Part shown: in pieces, positions 59,816 to 64,000 of the stretch
Layout: the number at the start of each line of letters is the position of its first letter
Position numbering within the stretch: position 1 is the first letter of the stretch
Position numbers and translations under genes: made by a program
Source of the DNA: Streptomyces microflavus
GTDB lineage: Bacteria > Actinomycetota > Actinomycetes > Streptomycetales > Streptomycetaceae
DNA length: 64,000 bases
NCBI RefSeq assembly: GCF_014650075.1
Contig: NZ_BMUG01000002.1
Span: forward strand, 798,359 to 862,358
Direction of reading: 5' to 3'
The notes under the pieces: model-generated
Told to the model about the DNA's origin: nothing
Databases searched by the model: none
The model's input: only the letters and a program-made list of their open reading frames with translations

Positions 59816-61567
59816 GTGAACTTCACGCGTTGGAGCGCCCGCCTTCCCGGAACGCAGCGTCGAGCCGCCGCGCGGGACGACCGTAGTCCCGTGCCCGCGG
59901 CCCGGGCCGAGTCCGCCCAGGCGCAGGCCGCGGCCACCCTGCCGGACGGCGCACTTCCGGAACCACCCGGTACCACCCCCGCGCAGACCGCCACCGGCCC
60001 CGCCCCCGACGACCTCTCGGCCCGCGAGATCCTCGGCCGGCTCCCCGCCGCCGTCGCCCTGCTGCACGGCCCCGACCACCGCGTCACGTACGTCAACGAG
60101 GCGTACGAGACCGCCTTCGGCCCCCGCCCCGCCGGGGTGCCTGCCGCCGAGGCCCTGCCCGAGCTCGCCGAGCTGAGCGTGCTGCCCCTGCTCGACCAGG
60201 TCCTGCGCAGCGGCACCGCCCGTACGGTCAAGTCCCGCAGGACCGCCGGGGGCGGTTCGTACACGGTGACCTGCACCCCGGTCGCCGCCCGGAACGGTAC
60301 GGAGGACGGGAGCGACAGCGAAAAGGGAGACGGCAAGGACAAGGGAGACGGCCGGGACAAGGGAGACGGCAGGAGGGAGGGCGGCGTCCTCGTCTACGCG
60401 GCCGACGTCACCGACCACGCCGAAGCCGCCGAACGCCTGCGCACCAGTGAGCGCCGCCACCGCGAAACGGCCGTCACCCTCCAGCGCTCCCTGCTCCCGC
60501 AGGAGCTGGAGCAGCCCGACGACCTCCGTATCGCCGCCACTTACCAGCCCGGCGGCACCGACGCGGCCGTCGGCGGCGACTGGTACGACGTCATCACTCT
60601 CGGCGCCGGCCGCACCGCCCTGGTGATCGGTGACGTGATGGGCCGCGGGGTCCGGGCGGCCGCCGTGATGGGCCAGCTCCGCACCGCGGTCCGCGCCTAC
60701 GCCCGGCTCGACCTCCCGCCGCACGAAGTGATCCAGCTGCTGGACGGCCTCGCCTCCGAGATCGACGCCAGCCAGATCGCCACCTGCGTCTACGCGGTCC
60801 ATGACCCGAACGAGGGACAGCTCGTCTACGCCTCCGCCGGGCACCTGCCGATCCTCGTCCGCGACGAGGACGGCACGGTCCAGCGCGCCGCCGACCCCAC
60901 GGGGCCCCCGCTCGGCACCGGCGGCTGGGTCCACACCTCGGGCACGATCGGTCTGCCGCCCGGCTCCACCGCGGTGCTCTACACCGACGGCCTGGTCGAG
61001 CGCCGCAGCGAGGACATCGACGAGGGCGTCGCCTCCCTCGCCGGCGCCCTCTCCGGCGCCAAGGGATCACCGCAGGTGGTCTGCGACCGGCTGATCCGCT
61101 CGCTGGGGGTGACCGCCGAGCACGACGACGACGTGGCGGTCCTCGTGGTCCAGCACCCCGCCCGTACGGGGGCGAACGCGGAGCTGTTCCACAACGCCGC
61201 GCTCGAACTGCTCGGCGGCATCGAGGCCGCCCCGCGCGCCCGAGCGTTCGCCACCGGGGTCCTGACCTCCTGGCGCTTCCCGGTCGAGCTCCGCGACCTC
61301 GGCGTCCTCGCCGCCAGCGAGCTGGTCGCCAACTCGCTCCAGCACGGCACCCCGCCGATGCGCCTGGGGCTGCGCCGCACGGACCGGCGGCTGATCATCG
61401 AGGTGACCGACGGCGACGACCACCTGCCGCGCCGCCGCCAGGCCGAACCGGCGGACGAGGCGGGACGCGGCATCGAGATCATCGCGTCGATCGCCACCTC
61501 ATGGGGCAGCCGCCGCACCCCGGGCGGCGGCAAGGCGGTCTGGTGCGAGTTCGCCCTGCCCCGCTGA
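59816..61567 (+). CDS. PAS-PP2C phosphatase-HATPase (RsbU/RsbW-type) regulator
   Basis: 583 aa. A PAS-like domain (about 75-200, 'LPAAVALLHGPDHRVTYVNE') contains a KGDG(K/R)D repeat insertion. A short helix 'RETAVTLQRSLLPQELEQ' leads into the SpoIIE phosphatase ('YQPGGTDAAVGGDWYDVI', 'VIGDVMGRGVRAAAVMGQL', 'YASAGHLPILV', 'LYTDGLVERRSEDID'). A C-terminal serine-kinase-type HATPase follows with 'LAASELVANSLQHG' (N-box) and 'GRGIEIIASIATSWGSR'. Phosphatase and anti-sigma-kinase modules in one chain suggest a self-contained partner-switch unit. GTG start by homology ('NFTRWSARLPGTQRR'). Confidence 0.9.
   Translation: MNFTRWSARLPGTQRRAAARDDRSPVPAARAESAQAQAAATLPDGALPEPPGTTPAQTATGPAPDDLSAREILGRLPAAVALLHGPDHRVTYVNEAYETAFGPRPAGVPAAEALPELAELSVLPLLDQVLRSGTARTVKSRRTAGGGSYTVTCTPVAARNGTEDGSDSEKGDGKDKGDGRDKGDGRREGGVLVYAADVTDHAEAAERLRTSERRHRETAVTLQRSLLPQELEQPDDLRIAATYQPGGTDAAVGGDWYDVITLGAGRTALVIGDVMGRGVRAAAVMGQLRTAVRAYARLDLPPHEVIQLLDGLASEIDASQIATCVYAVHDPNEGQLVYASAGHLPILVRDEDGTVQRAADPTGPPLGTGGWVHTSGTIGLPPGSTAVLYTDGLVERRSEDIDEGVASLAGALSGAKGSPQVVCDRLIRSLGVTAEHDDDVAVLVVQHPARTGANAELFHNAALELLGGIEAAPRARAFATGVLTSWRFPVELRDLGVLAASELVANSLQHGTPPMRLGLRRTDRRLIIEVTDGDDHLPRRRQAEPADEAGRGIEIIASIATSWGSRRTPGGGKAVWCEFALPR
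60323..60376 (+). repeat. Three 18-bp coding repeats (KGDGxD) in the PAS region
   Basis: Units AAGGGAGACGGCAAGGAC, AAGGGAGACGGCCGGGAC and AAGGGAGACGGCAGGAGG insert 18 charged residues in a surface loop of the PAS-like domain. In-frame units suggest strain-variable length. Confidence 0.93.
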
Positions 61568-61583
61568 GGCCCGGCCGCCCGGC

Positions 61584-62945
61584 TCAGCGGCCGGCAGTGG
61601 CGGCCGCGGCCGTCGGCGCGGTGACCGACACGGCCCGGTCGGCCGCCTCCGCACCGCTCTCCCCACCCTCGGGCAGCGACACGGCGACCACCCGCGAGGG
61701 GGCGGGGGCCAGCGAAGGCTGATCCTGTACGGGGGTGAGCCGGCGCCCGAGCCGCAGCGCGAGCACCGTGATGCCCAGCGAGAACAGCACGAAGGTCACG
61801 ATGTACGGGCCGTGCAGCGACGCCCCCATCGGACCGCCGACAGCGGGACCGACCGCGAGCGCGAGCTGCTTGCACAGGGCGAACGCCGAGTTGTACTGCC
61901 CGACCATCGACTCCGGCGCCAGATCGGCGACCAGCGGGGCCACGGTCGGCGACAGCATCGCCTCACCCAGCCCGAACAGTGCGTACGTCGAGATGAACGC
62001 GGCCGTCGCCATGGTCTGGCTGCCGTGCCCGAGCCCGGCATACCCGGCGACGATCCAGGCGAAGGCCCAGATGAGGCCGACCGCTGCGATGACCCGGCTG
62101 CGCCGCCGACGCTCCACCAGCCGCAGGACGACGAACTGGGCGATGACGATGACCGCGGTGTTGGCGGCCAGCGCCAGGCCGAGCGTCGAGGGCTGGATCC
62201 CGGCGGCCTCGGTGCCGTACGCGGCAAGACCCGACTCGAACTGCCCGTAGCAGGCGAAGAAGAGCACGAACCCGAGCACGCACAGCTGGACCATGGCCCG
62301 GTGCGAGAGCAGCGCCCGCATCCCGCCCTTTGCGGACCCGTCGGTCGGACGGGCCGCGCCGATGGAAGCCGTACGGGGCATCCGCACGGTCACCGCGACG
62401 ACACCGAGGACCACGAACATCACGGCCTCGATCAGGAACAGCATGGTGAAGCTCGCCGGACGGTTCACGTCCACGAGCTGCCCGCCCACCAGCCCGCCGA
62501 GCCCGAGGCCCAGGTTCTGGAGGAAGAACTGCGTGGCGAAAGCGCGCGTACGGGTGGCGGTACTGGAGCACCAGACGAGCATCGTGGCCAGGGCGGGCTG
62601 CATCACCGCGGTGCCCGCACCGAGGACCGCGGCCGACAGCACGGCGGCCGGCACACTGCTCGCGTACCCCAGAGCAGCGGCACCCACGGCGGCGAGGCCG
62701 GCGGCCACCACCAGCACGGGCAGCGGCCCCCGCCGGTCGATGGCCCGCCCGGTGAACGGCAGAACGGCCAGCGCTGCCATCGCGAAGACCGCCAGCACGA
62801 CTCCCGCCGTGCCGGCGCCGAGATCCCGTACCTGCGCCACGTAGACGTACAGATACGGAACGGTGAACCCGAGCCCGAACGCGCTCAGCGCGCTGCCCAG
62901 CTGGATCCGCCGCAGCGCTGCGCCCATCTCCCTGGTCACACTCAC
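61584..62945 (-). CDS. MFS exporter
   Basis: 453 aa, 12 membrane spans, DHA1-type. Loop 2-3 motif 'GRAIDRRGPLPVLVVAAGLA' (about 66-85, the GxxxDRxG signature) and motif C-like 'GAGTAVMQPALATMLVW' (about 109-125). The C-terminal cytosolic tail is about 55 residues. GTG start with GAGGTAGG upstream. Divergent from a MarR gene; with that arrangement it is probably a drug or metabolite exporter derepressed by the MarR ligand. Convergent with the phosphatase gene (16 bp apart). Confidence 0.9.
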   Translation of the reverse strand: MSVTREMGAALRRIQLGSALSAFGLGFTVPYLYVYVAQVRDLGAGTAGVVLAVFAMAALAVLPFTGRAIDRRGPLPVLVVAAGLAAVGAAALGYASSVPAAVLSAAVLGAGTAVMQPALATMLVWCSSTATRTRAFATQFFLQNLGLGLGGLVGGQLVDVNRPASFTMLFLIEAVMFVVLGVVAVTVRMPRTASIGAARPTDGSAKGGMRALLSHRAMVQLCVLGFVLFFACYGQFESGLAAYGTEAAGIQPSTLGLALAANTAVIVIAQFVVLRLVERRRRSRVIAAVGLIWAFAWIVAGYAGLGHGSQTMATAAFISTYALFGLGEAMLSPTVAPLVADLAPESMVGQYNSAFALCKQLALAVGPAVGGPMGASLHGPYIVTFVLFSLGITVLALRLGRRLTPVQDQPSLAPAPSRVVAVSLPEGGESGAEAADRAVSVTAPTAAAATAGR

Positions 62946-63018
62946 CTACCTCAAGGTCTAGAAGTTCAGAAGTTGTGGAGGCCTGAGACGTCTCGCGACA
63001 AACTCAGACTCGAAGACT

Positions 63019-63067
63019 TTAGCACTAAACTTAGAAGGTGAAAACTACAGCTTGAAGGACTTCAAGG
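63019..63067. promoter_or_regulatory. MarR-type operators between MFS and marR
   Basis: Two dyads: TTTAG-CA-CTAAA (63019-63030) and CTTGAAG-GA-CTTCAAG (63052-63067). Both are AT-rich against a GC background, and the second sits about 14 bp upstream of a CATACT -10 (63080-63085) for marR. Likely binding sites of the divergent regulator. Confidence 0.6.
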
Positions 63068-63095
63068 GTGGTGGGGGCGTGCCATACTGCCCGCC

Positions 63096-63653
63096 ATGTC
63101 TGAGAGCACCGAGGAGCCCGGCCCCCACGAGCCGAGCCTCGACGAACAGATCGCCGCCTACCAGCGCGAGTTCCGCGACCTCGACCCCCAGGTCGAACAG
63201 GTCGTCTCCGCGCTGGGCCGCCTGAACCGCCGGATGAACGTCGCGTACGGGAGACAGGTCGCCGCCCTCGGCATCAGCAACGCCGAGTGGGAGGTCCTCA
63301 AGACCCTCGTCCTGGCGGGAGCCCCCTACCGCCTCGGCCCCGGCGAGCTCGCGAAGCGCCTCGGCCTCACGCCGGCCGCCATGACCCACCGCGTCGACCG
63401 GATGGCCGGCGAGGGCCTGGTCACCCGGGACCGCGACGAGAACAACCGGGTCCGTGTCATCGTCGAGCTGACCGACGAGGGCCGTACGAAGTGGCTGGAG
63501 GCGATGCGCATGGCCTCCGACTTCGAGGAGGACCTCCTCCAGGACCTCTCCGGCGACGAGCGCGGGGTCCTCGGCGAGCTGCTGGTCCGCCTCCTGCGCC
63601 GCGTGGAGCACGCCCAGCCGGACGCCGGCGGCCGCCTCACCGACCTGGACTGA
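63096..63653 (+). CDS. MarR-family regulator
   Basis: 185 aa. The winged helix (about 60-125) has 'LGISNAEWEVLKTLVLAGAP', recognition helix 'LAKRLGLTPAAMTHRVDRMA' and wing 'LVTRDRDENNRVRVIVELTD'. Longer dimerisation helices at both ends. ATG 63096 lies only 10 bp from the -10 box, so the leader is about 1-5 nt. Divergent from the MFS exporter, its expected target. Confidence 0.92.
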   Translation: MSESTEEPGPHEPSLDEQIAAYQREFRDLDPQVEQVVSALGRLNRRMNVAYGRQVAALGISNAEWEVLKTLVLAGAPYRLGPGELAKRLGLTPAAMTHRVDRMAGEGLVTRDRDENNRVRVIVELTDEGRTKWLEAMRMASDFEEDLLQDLSGDERGVLGELLVRLLRRVEHAQPDAGGRLTDLD

Positions 63654-63717
63654 CGGGGGACGGAGAGGGACAGGGCGGGGGCGTTGGAGGGGACCCCGGA
63701 GAGGGCCTGGGGCGGGG

Positions 63718-63746
63718 TTGACACCGCCCCACCCGATCCGTAAGGT
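63718..63746 (+). promoter_or_regulatory. Near-consensus promoter at the head of the rRNA operon leader
   Basis: TTGACA (63718-63723), 17-bp spacer, TAAGGT (63741-63746): the best sigma-70-type promoter in the window. Confidence 0.75.
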
Positions 63747-63839
63747 TCTTCGAGTTGTCACGGGGCCGGAACGGTTTTTCGACAGCCGATCCCGCCGCAC
63801 ACGCGGCAACCAAACTTCAGCACGATCTCCCAGCCGGGA

Positions 63840-63861
63840 GAATTTCGGCATGCCGAAATTC
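63840..63861. promoter_or_regulatory. 22-bp perfect palindrome in the rRNA operon promoter region
   Basis: GAATTTCGGCA followed directly by its reverse complement (TGCCGAAATTC), centred between two groups of rRNA promoters. A binding site or processing signal; identity unknown. Confidence 0.6.
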
Positions 63862-63900
63862 ATTTCGAAGGCCCGATTATGAGCCGCCGGGAGAATCCGC

Positions 63901-64000
63901 TAGAGTTTGAGCGTCGGAACGGCCCAACGGCCGGGAAGACAAGCCCCGCTGACTGGGAGTCAGGCCCGAAAGGATCTGATAGAGTCGGACTCGCCGGAAA
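63901..64000 (+). promoter_or_regulatory. Multiple rRNA-type promoters and 16S rRNA leader (truncated)
   Basis: Two TAGAGT -10 elements (63901-63906 and 63980-63985), each preceded by CCGC or GATCTGA, lack good -35 boxes. The segment AAGGATCTGATAGAGTCGGA is characteristic of the region upstream of Streptomyces 16S rRNA. CCTGACTCCCAGTCAG-like dyad GCTGACTGGGAGTCAGGC (63948-63965) lies between them. The 16S gene should begin shortly beyond the window. Confidence 0.75.

Overview
The window is a very high-GC, gene-dense stretch of an actinomycete chromosome, almost certainly Streptomyces. The evidence is the BldC developmental regulator, an Lsr2-type nucleoid protein, valine dehydrogenase, GTG starts, ATGA/GTGA stop-start overlaps and actinobacterial tRNAs. 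As far as I remember it, the gene order matches the Streptomyces coelicolor core from dnaX through purD/C/SQL/F/M, vdh and bldC to a PrsW/trmB/ECF-sigma/ndh block. I see no insertion sequence, prophage, CRISPR array or classical biosynthetic cluster. This is core chromosome, and the interesting signals are in regulatory architecture and in unusual versions of known families.

Layout. 1-7.6 kb: the 3' end of dnaX, purD, a degenerate M48-like membrane protein, a dimethylformamidase-like protein and purC. 7.6-12.1 kb (minus strand): an ABC exporter, sensor kinase and response regulator operon. A chain of three tiny translationally coupled ORFs sits between kinase and regulator, and tRNA-Gly genes flank the operon; one of these, UCC-type, has abnormal D and T loops. 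12.2-22.4 kb: lsrL, purSQL, an ArsR-type regulator, a frameshifted M23 peptidase, a DinB/maleylpyruvate-isomerase-like protein, a META lipoprotein, purF and purM. 22.6-27.1 kb: a DUF3073 protein, vdh, a conserved hypothetical, bldC with a long structured upstream region, and a small Cys-pair protein.

27.3-41.2 kb: tRNA-Asp, HrpA-type helicase, a DsbA/CcdA thiol-redox pair, a tRNA Phe-Asp-Glu cluster, a metallophosphoesterase, a minimal zincin with two CrcB fluoride channels, a Pro-rich lipoprotein, a DEAD-box RNA helicase with an RGG-like repeat tail, and tRNA-Lys and initiator tRNA-Met. 41.2-49.7 kb: a TipA-like MerR regulator, a membrane PP2C phosphatase, a c-di-AMP riboswitch controlling an M23 endopeptidase, an aldo/keto reductase, a PrsW protease, trmB and an L-2-hydroxyglutarate oxidase. 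49.8-64 kb: an NsdA-like TPR regulator, a divergent asparagine-synthetase-like protein with a broken PP-loop, an ECF sigma factor fused to its own anti-sigma, membrane and NPCBM domains, a TetR regulator, type II NADH dehydrogenase, a PAS/PP2C/ATPase regulator, an MFS exporter with its divergent MarR regulator, and the multi-promoter leader of an rRNA operon at the right edge.

Functionally the window combines nearly the whole de novo purine route to AIR/SAICAR (purD, C, SQL, F, M), tRNA supply, cell-envelope control (c-di-AMP-controlled peptidase, sensor kinase/ABC system, ECF-NPCBM sigma factor) and developmental regulators (bldC, NsdA-like, PP2C phosphatases). Best candidates for something undescribed: the coupled micro-ORF array at 8375-8492, the peptidoglycan-type tRNA-Gly candidate at 11980-12051, the catalytically dead M48-like and asparagine-synthetase-like proteins, and several leaderless promoters with operator palindromes.
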